This document shows, one piece after another, positions 16,725 to 25,045 of a DNA stretch of 64,000 nucleotides. A model generated the notes under the pieces. That model was given only the letters and a program-made list of their open reading frames with translations. It was not told the origin of the DNA and did no database searches. Each line of letters opens with the position of its first letter. Position 1 is the first letter of the stretch. The stretch covers positions 1-64,000 of the forward strand of contig NZ_FOGI01000005.1 of NCBI RefSeq assembly GCF_900111175.1, given 5' to 3'. A program made the translations under genes and the position numbers. The stretch is from Actinokineospora terrae. Lineage in GTDB: Bacteria > Actinomycetota > Actinomycetes > Mycobacteriales > Pseudonocardiaceae.

Positions 16725-17674
16725 ACGACACGCTGGCCACCTACAGCGACTGGCTCTACCGCGCCGCCGCGCTGGTCTACGTGTTCGCGATGGTGTTCTA
16801 CACCGTCGAACAGGCCTTCACCCGCAAGGCGAAGAAGTCCGAACTGGCCAGGGAACTGGTCGGCTCTGGCGCACCGGCCACACCGGAAACCCCCATCATC
16901 GGCCGCATCGATGAGCCACCGAGCGCGGGCAGGCCGGAGCGGTTCGGTCGGATGGCCGTCGCGCTGACCGTCCTCGGCGCCCTGCTGCACCTCGCCTCGA
17001 TCGTGCTGCGCGGGGTCGCCACCGGTCGCGCGCCGTGGGGCAACATGTACGAGTACGGGGCAGCCGCCATGCTGGTCGCGGTGGTGACCTGGCTGGTGCT
17101 GGCCCGCAAGTTCGACGTGCGCAGGCTGGGCGCGTTCGTGCTCACCCCGGTCGTCATCCTGATGTTCCTCGGCGGCACCGCGCTCTACACCCCGGCCGGT
17201 CCGGTGATGCCCGCGCTCCAGTCGTACTGGCTGGTCGTCCACGTCTCCGCGGCGATCATCTCCAGCGGCCTGTTCCTGGTCCCCGGCGTGGTCAGCCTGC
17301 TGTACCTGGCGAAGGTCCGCAACGACGCCGACCCGAGGCGCTTCGCGCGGCTCGGGCCGAAGCTGCCCGCGGCCGACTCGCTCGACCGGCTCGCCTACCG
17401 CACCACCATCTTCGCCTTCCCGATCTACACCTTCGGCATCATCTGCGGCGCCATCTGGGCCGAGGCGGCCTGGGGCCGGTTCTGGGGCTGGGACCCGAAG
17501 GAGACCGTCGCGTTCGTCGCGTGGGTCGTCTACGCCGGGTACCTGCACTCCCGGGCGACCGCGGGCTGGCGCGGCACCAGGGCCGCGGTGATCAACTCGG
17601 TGGCCTTCGGCATGGTGGTGTTCAACCTGTTCTTCATCAACCTGGTCATCGCCGGACTTCACTCGTACGCCTGA
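16715..17674 (+). CDS. ccsA: cytochrome c biogenesis protein CcsA (ResC)
   Basis: Heme-handling membrane subunit of the system II synthase, 319 aa with about eight transmembrane segments. The tryptophan-rich heme-binding (WWD) region reads WGRFWGWDPKETVAFVAW near residues 250-267. Conserved histidines include LLHLAS, VVHVSA and GYLHSR. ATG 16715 follows AAAGGGAG and lies 10 nt inside resB. It closes the maturation operon; about 150 nt of sequence without a gene follows before the next start. Confidence 0.95.
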   Translation: MPVNDTLATYSDWLYRAAALVYVFAMVFYTVEQAFTRKAKKSELARELVGSGAPATPETPIIGRIDEPPSAGRPERFGRMAVALTVLGALLHLASIVLRGVATGRAPWGNMYEYGAAAMLVAVVTWLVLARKFDVRRLGAFVLTPVVILMFLGGTALYTPAGPVMPALQSYWLVVHVSAAIISSGLFLVPGVVSLLYLAKVRNDADPRRFARLGPKLPAADSLDRLAYRTTIFAFPIYTFGIICGAIWAEAAWGRFWGWDPKETVAFVAWVVYAGYLHSRATAGWRGTRAAVINSVAFGMVVFNLFFINLVIAGLHSYA

Positions 17675-17823
17675 TCTTCTGCTGGGGCGCTGCTCCCCGC
17701 GGCCCACGCCAGGCCTCCGACCTGCGCTTGCTTGTGCACACCGCGTTACCCCCTTCGGTGGGTGGCGCGGTGAGCGACTACCGTCGCAACCACAGGGTCG
17801 GACGTTCGTGGGAGGGCGCAGGG

Positions 17824-19560
17824 GTGACTGGACGCCATGACGAGTCCGAGGCGGCGTGGCGGCCGCCCGTGACCGGGGGAACCGACACCGGCACACCCGA
17901 CTTCGGTCCCGACCCCGAGTTGGCCGAGGCGCACCTCGCCGCCGAAGTGGTGGCGCACGAGCAGCCCGCGACCATCCAGGCCGAGCTGTACGCGCCGCCG
18001 AACCCGGCCGCCGACGCCGCGCTCGGCACCCAGCCGGTGACCGCCCAGTCGGGCGCGCAGCACGCGGCCCAGCAGTCGGGCGACCACCACGCCGGTCCGC
18101 AGCACGCGCGGGCCCAGCAGGACCCGGCCCAGTCCGGTGCGCCCCAGGCGATCCCGCAGCAGGCCGCGCCTCACCAGGCCGCGCCCCAGCAGGCGGTACC
18201 CCAGCAAGCCGTGCCCCAGCAGGCGGTTGCCCAGCAGCCGCAGGAGCCGAACCCGAACGAGACCCAGATCGTGCGCAACCCGGGGCACCCGAACCCGGCG
18301 CACCAGGGCCAGCAGGCACCCGCTCGCCCGGTGCAGGCGCAGCAGCAGGTCCACCCCGGTCAGCACCAGCAGCACCCCCAGCAGCCGCAGCACCAACCGC
18401 AGCAGCGCCAGCAGGTGCCCGCGCAGCCGATCCAGCCCCAGCCCATTCAGCCGCAGCCCCAGCCCATTCAGCCCCAGGGCACCCCGTTCGCGCCGCAGCA
18501 GCAGTTCGGCGCACCGCAGCAGCACCCGTTCGCGCCGAACCCGGCGGTCACCGGGCCGCACCCGGTCGGCCAGGCCGGGTACTACGCCGACCCGCAGCAG
18601 GGCTACGGCCAGCAGCAGGGGCACGGCGGCGAGGAGCTGTCCTCGGCGCGGCTGCTCAAGCAGTCCAAGCGCGCGCCGCAGTCCGGCTGGCGCAAGGCCG
18701 TCTACGTCGCCTCCGGCAGGCTGCTCAACGTCGGCGAGAGCCCGGCCGAGATCCGCAGGCGGGAGCTGATCGCGCGGGTCAACCAGCCGCTGCGCGGGTG
18801 CTACAAGATCGCGATGCTCAGCCTCAAGGGCGGCGTCGGCAAGACCACCACGACCACCACCCTCGGCTCGACGTTCTCGTCGCTGCGCGGGGACCGGGTC
18901 ATCGCGGTGGACGCCAACCCCGACCGCGGCACGCTGAGCCAGAAGATCCCGCTGGAGACCACGGCCACCGTGCGGCACCTGCTGCGCGACGCGGGCCGCA
19001 TCCGCCGCTACAGCGACATCCGCGCGTACACCTCGCAGGGCCCGTCGCGGCTGGAGGTCCTGGCCAGCGAGCAGGACCCGGCGGTGTCGGAGGCGTTCAG
19101 CGAGGACGACTACCGGCGCACCGTGTCGCTGCTGGAGCACTTCTACAACATCGTGCTCACCGACTGCGGCACCGGCCTGATGCACTCGGCGATGAAGGGC
19201 GTGCTCGACGTCGCCGACTCGCTGGTGATCGTCTCGTCCGGCTCGGTCGACGGCGCCCGCAGCGCGTCGGCGACGCTGGACTGGCTGGACGCGCACGGCT
19301 ACCGGACGCTGGTCGCCCGCTCGGTCGCGGTGATCAACTCGGTGCGGCCCAAGTCCGGCTCGGTCGACCTGGACAAGCTGGCCCAGCACTTCGGCGCCCG
19401 GTGCAGGGCGGTCTGCCGGATCCCGTTCGACCCGCACCTGGAGGAGGGCGCGGAGATCGAGTTGGAGCGGCTCTCGCCGGAGACCAGGCTGGCCCTGCTG
19501 GAGATGGCGGCCACGGTGGCCGACGACTTCGCCAGCGGCCCCCGCCCGCGGATGGCCTGA
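17824..19560 (+). CDS. MinD/ParA-family ATPase with Gln/Pro-rich N-terminus (EspI-like)
   Basis: 578-aa protein. Residues about 60-270 are low complexity, rich in Gln, Ala and Pro, with repeated QQA and IQPQP motifs. The C-terminal 300 residues are a P-loop ATPase with deviant Walker A KGGVGKTT (335-342), VDANPDRGT and LTDCGTG. The ATPase half resembles the type VII secretion protein EspI of M. tuberculosis and, by position after ccsA, the conserved Rv0530 protein. No ESX gene is in the window. Start GTG 17824 follows GGGAGG by about 8 nt; GTG 17770 is an upstream alternative. Its role may be in positioning or regulating an envelope complex, but this is inference. Confidence 0.82.
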   Translation: MTGRHDESEAAWRPPVTGGTDTGTPDFGPDPELAEAHLAAEVVAHEQPATIQAELYAPPNPAADAALGTQPVTAQSGAQHAAQQSGDHHAGPQHARAQQDPAQSGAPQAIPQQAAPHQAAPQQAVPQQAVPQQAVAQQPQEPNPNETQIVRNPGHPNPAHQGQQAPARPVQAQQQVHPGQHQQHPQQPQHQPQQRQQVPAQPIQPQPIQPQPQPIQPQGTPFAPQQQFGAPQQHPFAPNPAVTGPHPVGQAGYYADPQQGYGQQQGHGGEELSSARLLKQSKRAPQSGWRKAVYVASGRLLNVGESPAEIRRRELIARVNQPLRGCYKIAMLSLKGGVGKTTTTTTLGSTFSSLRGDRVIAVDANPDRGTLSQKIPLETTATVRHLLRDAGRIRRYSDIRAYTSQGPSRLEVLASEQDPAVSEAFSEDDYRRTVSLLEHFYNIVLTDCGTGLMHSAMKGVLDVADSLVIVSSGSVDGARSASATLDWLDAHGYRTLVARSVAVINSVRPKSGSVDLDKLAQHFGARCRAVCRIPFDPHLEEGAEIELERLSPETRLALLEMAATVADDFASGPRPRMA

Positions 19561-19566
19561 CCCGCG

Positions 19567-19758
19567 CTACGCGGGCGGCTTGTCGTCCCCGTCGGGCTTC
19601 TCGCGGAACTTGTCGAGTCCGCGCAGGAACTCGGGGTCGTCGTCCGGGGCGATCACGTGTCTCGGGCGCTGGACGACCTCGGCAGGCTGGACGCCGAACG
19701 CCCGCCACAGCAGCACGCCGACGGTGATAGCGCCGACCGCGGCGAGCAGGTACAGCAT
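19567..19758 (-). CDS. small single-span membrane protein
   Basis: 63-aa protein with one N-terminal transmembrane helix (residues 3-24) and a charged tail containing DDDPEFLRGLDKFREKPD. ATG 19758 is chosen because AAAGGTGG lies 5 nt upstream; the frame also opens with GTG 19767, which overlaps that site. The gene is convergent with the ATPase gene, six bases away. Function not recognised. Confidence 0.7.
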   Translation of the reverse strand: MLYLLAAVGAITVGVLLWRAFGVQPAEVVQRPRHVIAPDDDPEFLRGLDKFREKPDGDDKPPA

Positions 19759-19833
19759 GCGGGCCACCTTTCGAACGTTGGGTGTTCGAGGTTAGCCGGT
19801 TTGTCGGGTTGGTGGGTGGGCCACTGGCCCGGG

Positions 19834-19862
19834 GGGCCGACCAGGTGGGGCGTGGTCGGCCC
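19834..19862 (-). terminator. terminator downstream of bldC
   Basis: Perfect 10-bp stem (GGGCCGACCA / TGGTCGGCCC) with a 9-nt loop, starting 8 nt past the bldC stop in the direction of transcription. No T tract is present. Confidence 0.6.
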
Positions 19863-19870
19863 TGGCCGGA

Positions 19871-20080
19871 TCAGCCGGCGTGCTCGATGGCCTCGGTGGT
19901 GAGCTCGGCGAGCAGGGTCTTGACCTCGGACTCGCGGAAGCGGCGGTGCCCACCCGGGGTGCGGATGGAGCCGATCCGGCCCGCCGTCGCCCACCTGGTC
20001 ACCGTCTTGGGGTCGACCCGGAACAACGCGGCGACCTCTCCCGGGGTCAGCAGCCGCTCTCCGACGTGCGCCACAGTCAT
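19871..20080 (-). CDS. bldC: BldC-family developmental regulator
   Basis: 69-aa DNA-binding protein made almost entirely of a MerR-type winged helix-turn-helix: LLTPGEVAALFRVDPKTVTR at 10-29, then the basic wing with GGHRRFRESEV (43-53). The length and sequence match Streptomyces BldC, a regulator of the onset of development that binds direct repeats as a head-to-tail oligomer. ATG 20080 is preceded by AGGAG at 6 nt, so this start is firm although the frame is open further upstream. It is divergent from the Lrp-family gene, and two exact 14-bp direct repeats lie 20-50 bp upstream. Confidence 0.92.
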   Translation of the reverse strand: MTVAHVGERLLTPGEVAALFRVDPKTVTRWATAGRIGSIRTPGGHRRFRESEVKTLLAELTTEAIEHAG

Positions 20081-20099
20081 GGCAGCCTCCTTGGACTCG

Positions 20100-20130
20100 G
20101 TCGATCGGGGGTACCCGTCGATCGGGGGTA
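20100..20130. repeat. direct repeats upstream of bldC
   Basis: GTCGATCGGGGGTA occurs at 20100-20113 and again at 20117-20130, a period of 17 bp. A weaker copy of the core (ATCGGGTA) lies at 20158-20165. The repeats are between bldC and the divergent Lrp-family gene and could be operator sites for either product. Confidence 0.6.
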
Positions 20131-20239
20131 AACCAGGAGCATCGTGGCACTTCGACCATCGGGTACTCGAACGGTTGGGTGATGGTAAAGAGGTAGTAAG
20201 GGACAAATCGGCCGGTTCGGACACCGGGTGCGCACGCCG

Positions 20240-20245
20240 TACGCT
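20240..20245 (+). promoter_or_regulatory. -10 element before the Lrp-family gene
   Basis: TACGCT, 8 nt before GTG 20254. No ribosome site is visible, so the message is probably leaderless. Confidence 0.5.
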
Positions 20246-20253
20246 TCCGTCCC

Positions 20254-20712
20254 GTGGACAACGTCGATCGCCGCATCATCGCCGCGCTGCGCACCAACGG
20301 TCGGGTCACCTACGCCGACCTGGGCCGACAGGTGGGGCTCTCCGCCTCCGCCGTGCACGAGCGGGTGGGCAAGCTGGAGTCGTCCGGGGTGATCACCGGC
20401 TACCACGCCCAGGTGGACCCGCGCGCGGTCGGTCTCGGGGTGACCGCGCTGGTGGGGATCCACCCGACGGACACCGCCGACGACGAGGAGGTCGCCGACG
20501 CCCTGGGCGAGCTGGTCGAGGTCGAGTCCTGCTACCGGGTGGCCGGTGACGAGGCGTTCGTGGTCAAGGTCAGGGTCGCCACGGTGGACGACCTGGAGCG
20601 CGCCCTCGGCCGCCTGCGCCGGATCAAGGGCGTCGCGCGGACCCGGTCGACGGTGGTGCTGTCCACCCGGTTCGAGGGCAGGCCGAACACCGTGGACGAG
20701 GACGACGAGTAG
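20254..20712 (+). CDS. Lrp/AsnC-family transcriptional regulator
   Basis: 152-aa regulator with an N-terminal helix-turn-helix (VDRRIIAALRTNGRVTYADL through SASAVHERVGKLESSGVI) and a C-terminal RAM ligand-binding domain (about 65-140) ending in STVVLSTRFEG. Members usually sense amino acids or related metabolites and act as octamers. The effector cannot be inferred. It is divergent from bldC. Its stop codon TAG is also the first half of the -10 element of the next gene. Confidence 0.92.
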   Translation: MDNVDRRIIAALRTNGRVTYADLGRQVGLSASAVHERVGKLESSGVITGYHAQVDPRAVGLGVTALVGIHPTDTADDEEVADALGELVEVESCYRVAGDEAFVVKVRVATVDDLERALGRLRRIKGVARTRSTVVLSTRFEGRPNTVDEDDE

Positions 20713-20715
20713 CCT
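20710..20715 (+). promoter_or_regulatory. -10 element overlapping the Lrp stop codon
   Basis: TAGCCT, 7 nt before GTG 20723. Its first three bases are the stop codon of the preceding gene. Confidence 0.5.
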
Positions 20716-20722
20716 CGGGGCC

Positions 20723-20992
20723 GTGGACTCCCCCGACAGCACCCTGGGTCGTGACCTGGCTCTCTACACCGCGTTGCGCCTGGTCCTGGTGGCCGTGGTC
20801 GCGGTGCTGCTGGTGCTGTTCGACGTCCCGCTGCTGGTCTCGATCGCGGTCGGCCTCGTCGTCGGGTTCCCGCTCGGGCTGCTGCTGTTCCGCGGTCTGA
20901 ACAACCGGGTCACCGCCGGTCTCGCCGAGCGGCACAAGGACCGCAACGCCGAGCGCGCGCGGTTGCGCTCGCAGCTGCGCGGCGACGCCTGA
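20723..20992 (+). CDS. DUF4229-like membrane protein
   Basis: 89-aa protein with two adjacent transmembrane helices (about 15-60) and a highly charged C-terminal helix (AERHKDRNAERARLRSQL), the layout of the actinobacterial DUF4229 family. GTG 20723 is chosen because TAGCCT lies seven bases upstream and earlier starts would overlap the Lrp gene heavily. Function unknown. As I recall it, a similar small membrane protein precedes menA in related genomes. Confidence 0.75.
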   Translation: MDSPDSTLGRDLALYTALRLVLVAVVAVLLVLFDVPLLVSIAVGLVVGFPLGLLLFRGLNNRVTAGLAERHKDRNAERARLRSQLRGDA

Positions 20993-21038
20993 GGTCTCCG
21001 CCACCCGTTGGGGTTCTGGTAAAAGCGCTGCTAGGCGA

Positions 21039-21044
21039 TAATGT
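21039..21044 (+). promoter_or_regulatory. -10 element for a leaderless transcript
   Basis: TAATGT, 6 nt before ATG 21051; it overlaps an alternative GATAAT hexamer at 21037-21042. Confidence 0.55.
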
Positions 21045-21050
21045 TGGTAC

Positions 21051-22142
21051 ATGACCGCCGTGGACAGGTGCAGCGACAAGACCCGGGCCTGGGTGTGCGA
21101 GGCCGTGCGGATCATCGAGGCCGACGCCAACCGCAGCGCCGACACGCACCTGCTGCCGTTCCCGCTGCCCGACGAGTGGGGCGTGCGGCTCTACCTCAAG
21201 GACGAGTCAACCCATCCCACCGGTTCGCTCAAGCACCGGTTGGCGCGGTCGCTGTTCCTCTACGCCCTGTGCAACGGCTGGATCGTGGAAGGCACCCCGG
21301 TGATCGAGGCGTCGTCGGGGTCGACGGCGGTGTCCGAGGCCTATTTCGCGCGGATGCTCGGGCTGCCGTTCATCGCGGTGATGCCGCGCACCACCAGCCA
21401 GGAGAAGGTCGAGCTGATCGAGCGCCAGGGCGGCCGGTGCCACTTCGTGGACGAGCCGAGCCAGCTCTACGCCGAGTCGTACCGGCTGGCCGCCGAGCTC
21501 GGCGGGCACTTCATCGACCAGTTCACCCACGCCGAGCGGGCGACGGACTGGCGGGGCAACAACAACATCGCCGAGTCGGTGTTCGACCAGATGGCGCTGG
21601 AGCCGCACCCCGAGCCCGCCTGGGTGGTCGTGGGCGCCGGGACCGGGGGCACCAGCGCCACCATCGGCCGCTACATCCGCTACCGCAGGCTGGGTACCCG
21701 GCTGGCCGTGGTCGACCCGGAGAACTCGGTCTTCTTCGACGCCTGGCGCGACACCGAGCCGGGGCTGACCGGCTGCCGGGGGTCGCGGATCGAGGGCATC
21801 GGCAGGCCGAGGGTGGAGCCGTCGTTCCTCGGGCAGGTGATCGATCGGATGATCAAGGTGCCGGACGCGGCGTCGGTGGCGGTGGTGCGGCGGGTCGAGC
21901 GGGTGCTGGGGCGCCGGGTGGGCGGGTCGACGGGGACGAACCTGTGGGGCGCGTTCGAGATCGTCGCCGAACTGGTGGCCGCCGGGGTCGCCGGTAGCGT
22001 CGTCACGCTGCTCTGCGACGGCGGGGAGCGCTATTCGCACACGTACTACGACGACGCCTGGCTTGCCGCGCAGGGAATCGACCCGGAGCCGCACAACGAG
22101 GTGTTGGACGTCTTCCTCGCTACGGGCGTCTGGAACGGCTAG
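21051..22142 (+). CDS. PLP-dependent cysteine synthase-family enzyme (Cds1-like)
   Basis: 363-aa fold-type II PLP enzyme. The cofactor lysine is Lys61 in [11 protein letters not shown]. The substrate loop [20 protein letters not shown] and the phosphate-binding [12 protein letters not shown] are clear. It resembles the mycobacterial Cds1 group, which breaks down cysteine to sulfide, pyruvate and ammonia, more than classical CysK; this subgroup call is inference from motif wording. ATG 21051 has a TAATGT box six bases upstream. The 3' end overlaps the convergent menA by 4 nt, the two TAG stops being read from the same CTAG. Confidence 0.8.
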   Translation: MTAVDRCSDKTRAWVCEAVRIIEADANRSADTHLLPFPLPDEWGVRLYLKDESTHPTGSLKHRLARSLFLYALCNGWIVEGTPVIEASSGSTAVSEAYFARMLGLPFIAVMPRTTSQEKVELIERQGGRCHFVDEPSQLYAESYRLAAELGGHFIDQFTHAERATDWRGNNNIAESVFDQMALEPHPEPAWVVVGAGTGGTSATIGRYIRYRRLGTRLAVVDPENSVFFDAWRDTEPGLTGCRGSRIEGIGRPRVEPSFLGQVIDRMIKVPDAASVAVVRRVERVLGRRVGGSTGTNLWGAFEIVAELVAAGVAGSVVTLLCDGGERYSHTYYDDAWLAAQGIDPEPHNEVLDVFLATGVWNG

Positions 22143-23011
22143 GACAGCCCGACGGCGATAGCGGTGACCACGGCCCAGCTCAGCATCGCCAAACCGGTCT
22201 GCTTCAAGACCGGGATCAGCTTCAAGCCTGTCTCGCCGCTCGCCACGCGGCGCGCCGCCGGGATGATGAAGACAGCGGAAACCAGGCCGACAAGGGCAAT
22301 AGGCGTCGCGAACGCTGCCGCCACAGTCACGACGAACGGGATGACGACCAGAATCTGGTAGAGCACACGGGTACGTTCCTCGCCCAGTCGTACCGCCAGG
22401 GTGTTCTTACCCGCGACCCGGTCGGTAGGGACATCGCGCAGGTTGTTCGCGACGAGCACCCCGGCGGAGAACGACCCCATCGCGATCGCTCCCGCGGCAC
22501 CGAACCAGCTGACGCGGTCGGCTTGGACGTACTCGGTCCCTAGCACGGCGATGACACCGAAGAAGAGGAAGACGGCCACCTCGCCCCAGCCCGAGTAGCC
22601 GTAGGGCTTCTCGCCACCGGTGTAGAACCACGCCCCCGCGATGCAGGCAGCGCCCACGGCCAACATCCACCACTGACCGGATAGCGACACCAACGCCAGG
22701 CCCGCGACCGCGCCGAGCCCGAAACACGCGAAAGCCGCCGCTTTCACGGCGCCGGGCGAGGCCACTCCCGAGCCCACTAGGCGCAATGGGCCGACCCTGT
22801 CGCTGTCGGTGCCTCTTACGCCATCGGAGTAGTCGTTGGCGTAGTTCACCCCGACCTGTAGTGCCAGGGCCACCAACAACGCCAACGCCGCTCGGGCCAA
22901 GGAGAACGCGCCTATCGCGGCAGCGGCACCTGAGCCGACGAGGACCGGCGCGACCGAGTTCGGCAACGTGCGAACCCGCGCGCCCTCGATCCACTCCGCG
23001 ACTGTCGCCAT
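22139..23011 (-). CDS. menA: 1,4-dihydroxy-2-naphthoate polyprenyltransferase
   Basis: Attaches the polyprenyl tail to 1,4-dihydroxy-2-naphthoate, giving demethylmenaquinone; integral membrane UbiA-family enzyme, 290 aa with about eight helices. The first Asp-rich motif is NYANDYSDG (64-72), and the second region carries [12 protein letters not shown] 23011 (MATVAEW) aligns with the start I recall for M. tuberculosis MenA; the frame also opens at GTG 23032. GAAGAT lies seven bases upstream instead of a ribosome site. Third codon positions contain more A/T than in the heme and nuo genes. The tail substrate is probably made by the synthase at 60274. Confidence 0.95.
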   Translation of the reverse strand: MATVAEWIEGARVRTLPNSVAPVLVGSGAAAAIGAFSLARAALALLVALALQVGVNYANDYSDGVRGTDSDRVGPLRLVGSGVASPGAVKAAAFACFGLGAVAGLALVSLSGQWWMLAVGAACIAGAWFYTGGEKPYGYSGWGEVAVFLFFGVIAVLGTEYVQADRVSWFGAAGAIAMGSFSAGVLVANNLRDVPTDRVAGKNTLAVRLGEERTRVLYQILVVIPFVVTVAAAFATPIALVGLVSAVFIIPAARRVASGETGLKLIPVLKQTGLAMLSWAVVTAIAVGLS

Positions 23012-23068
23012 CGGTCCATCTTCACCGATCACGTGCCCGCGGGTGCTGAGGGACAGCTGAGTGAATGG

Positions 23069-23809
23069 TCACGTCTTGTGTCGGACCCACACATTCGGCT
23101 CCACGTACACCGCGTAGCCGTGCTCCACATCGCAGAGGACCGGCACCAGAGCGCCAGGTACGAGCACCTGCCCCGAGCGGTCGAACGGCAGGCCAGTCCA
23201 CTCCCGCCACTCCACCAAGGTCCCCGCGATCGTCATCGACCGCACCGCGACCGCCTCGATCACCCCGCCCGCCCGCACGTGCACCCGCAGCCACGGGTCC
23301 ACCGGCAGGCCGTCCTCCCTGGTCCACCCCGCGTACTCGCCGGTCGGCACCTCGGGGTGCGCGGGCTTGCCGTTGGGCCGCACCGGCGCGACGAGCGTGT
23401 CGTAGCCCAGGGCGCGCACCGAATCCCGCATCGCCCCCAGCATCACCGACGACAGACCCGAGCCGCGCAGATCGGTCTGCACGTTGATCTCGATCGCCGA
23501 GACCAGGTTCGGCTCCTCACCGTTCGCCCACCCGATCGACGCCCGCTGGATCACCCGGTCCCACCCACCCGGCGGCAACACGTCCTCGGTCCACCGGAAC
23601 GGCACGCTGTAGCCCTTCGCCACCAGCCGCTCGGGGTGATCGCGGTCGAACGCCATCAGCACGTGCTCGGGGTAGTGCAGCCCGGCCACCCCGTAGTACA
23701 TCCCCGAAGCGGGGTCGTGGTGCATGAACTCCGGCCAACTGCCCGGAAACTCCTCGAGCAACGGCGCCAGATCAGGCCGCTCCGCAAGCGAGACGATGAC
23801 GAGGTCCAC
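23069..23809 (-). CDS. GNAT-superfamily N-acyltransferase
   Basis: 246-aa protein with a GNAT acyl-CoA-binding signature, DLRGSGLSSVMLGAMRDSVR, near residues 113-132, preceded by the strand AIEINVQT. The C-terminal third (about 165-246) is an extension without recognisable motifs. The substrate is unknown. It lies between menE and menA on the same strand, with gaps of 41 and 57 bp, so it may be co-transcribed with them. GTG 23809 has TAGCGT seven bases upstream, which also allows independent leaderless expression. Confidence 0.8.
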   Translation of the reverse strand: MDLVIVSLAERPDLAPLLEEFPGSWPEFMHHDPASGMYYGVAGLHYPEHVLMAFDRDHPERLVAKGYSVPFRWTEDVLPPGGWDRVIQRASIGWANGEEPNLVSAIEINVQTDLRGSGLSSVMLGAMRDSVRALGYDTLVAPVRPNGKPAHPEVPTGEYAGWTREDGLPVDPWLRVHVRAGGVIEAVAVRSMTIAGTLVEWREWTGLPFDRSGQVLVPGALVPVLCDVEHGYAVYVEPNVWVRHKT

Positions 23810-23816
23810 CCGCCGG

Positions 23817-23822
23817 ACGCTA
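23817..23822 (-). promoter_or_regulatory. -10 element for the GNAT gene
   Basis: TAGCGT on the minus strand, 7 nt before GTG 23809. Confidence 0.5.
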
Positions 23823-23850
23823 CCCGCCGCCCATCCCCACCTCCACCGGT

Positions 23851-24981
23851 TTACCCGCGCCTTGGCGCCTCGTTCAAGAGCTGAGCGACGGCCGCGCGGT
23901 CGACCTTTCCTGGGCCGCGTAGAGGCAGTTCCGCGATCACATGAACCTGCTTGGGCACAGCGTGTGCGCCAAGAGCGTTCCTGACGGCCTCGCGGAGGGT
24001 GCCTAGATCTACGTCTCCCTCAGCCACGATGGCGGTTGCGACTAGTTGGCCCCATTCCGGGTCCGGTAGGCCCACCACGCACGCCTCGACCACCCCGGCC
24101 TGAGCGGTCAGTACGCGCTCTACCGCCGTTGGTGCGACCTTCTTGCCGCCGGTGTTGATTACGTCGTCGGTGCGGCCCAGGACTTCCAGCCGACCGTCGA
24201 CCAGTCGTCCTAGGTCGGAGGTGTGGAACCAGCCATCGGCGAAGGCGGGGTTGTCCGGGTCCAGACGGTAGCCGTGCGCGAGAGTCGGGCCGGTCAGGTG
24301 GATCACGTCGTCCTCTAGGCGCACTCGCACGCCGTCTAGCGGGACGCCGTCGTACACACACCCGCCGGCTGTTTCCGTCATTCCGTACGTGGTGACCACC
24401 TTGATCCCCGCGTCGCTAGCCCTAGACAGCGTGAGAGGGCTCGTCGCCGCGCCGCCGACGAGGACCGCGTCGAACGAACGCGCGGCGGCCAAGGCGTCGC
24501 CACCTTCGGCTAGCAGCCGTGTCAGCTGTGTTGGCACCAGCGCCGTGTATCGGGGACCGTCAGCGGCCAGCACGTCCGATGCCGCCTCCACGAACTGCCG
24601 ACCGCGAAAGCCCCCACCCGGGAGCACTGCCAGCGGCGTTCCGGCGAGCAGAGACCGCACCACCACCTGCACCCCGGCGATGTGGTGCGCAGGCATCGCC
24701 AACAGCCACGTCCCAGCGCCGCCGAGTCGCGTGTGCGTCGCCGTCGCCGAGGCGCGGAGCGCGGCCGCCGACAGGATGACCCCCTTGGCCGCGCCGGTCG
24801 ACCCCGAGGTGTGCACGATCAGCGCCGTCCCCGCCTCCACCGGCAGGTCCGGTCGGATCGGCGTCTCACCCGGGGCCAGCGGCAGCACGGCGGGACCGCC
24901 AGCGCCGTCCAGGAGCGGCCGCAGGGCGCGCGTGAGGGCCCGGACCGCTGCCTCGGTGCCGTCGAGCGTGACGGGGTGCAT
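23851..24981 (-). CDS. menE: o-succinylbenzoate-CoA ligase
   Basis: AMP-forming ligase that activates o-succinylbenzoate with CoA in menaquinone synthesis. The protein is 376 aa, the short form seen in actinobacteria. The phosphate loop is HTSGSTGAAKGV near residues 55-66, VTTYGMTETAG is the adenylate-binding segment, and the C-terminal catalytic lysine lies in RGPGKVDRAAV. ATG 24981 gives the normal N-terminus MHPVTLDGTEA; the frame is open another 159 nt upstream. CAGGAT is six bases before the start. It is divergent from the arylamine N-acetyltransferase-like gene, 64 bp away. Confidence 0.95.
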   Translation of the reverse strand: MHPVTLDGTEAAVRALTRALRPLLDGAGGPAVLPLAPGETPIRPDLPVEAGTALIVHTSGSTGAAKGVILSAAALRASATATHTRLGGAGTWLLAMPAHHIAGVQVVVRSLLAGTPLAVLPGGGFRGRQFVEAASDVLAADGPRYTALVPTQLTRLLAEGGDALAAARSFDAVLVGGAATSPLTLSRASDAGIKVVTTYGMTETAGGCVYDGVPLDGVRVRLEDDVIHLTGPTLAHGYRLDPDNPAFADGWFHTSDLGRLVDGRLEVLGRTDDVINTGGKKVAPTAVERVLTAQAGVVEACVVGLPDPEWGQLVATAIVAEGDVDLGTLREAVRNALGAHAVPKQVHVIAELPLRGPGKVDRAAVAQLLNEAPRRG

Positions 24982-25045
24982 GGCGCCATCCTGGCAGCCT
25001 TGTCGGTGGTGGTGCTTACGCTCGCCGCAAGCGAGGAGAGGAGTG

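Noticed and set aside
23061..23072. GTGA-ATGG-TCAC dyad near the menA start, possible Rex site
   Set aside because: The Rex core needs GTGAA-N4-TTCAC; here the half-sites are two bases too close.
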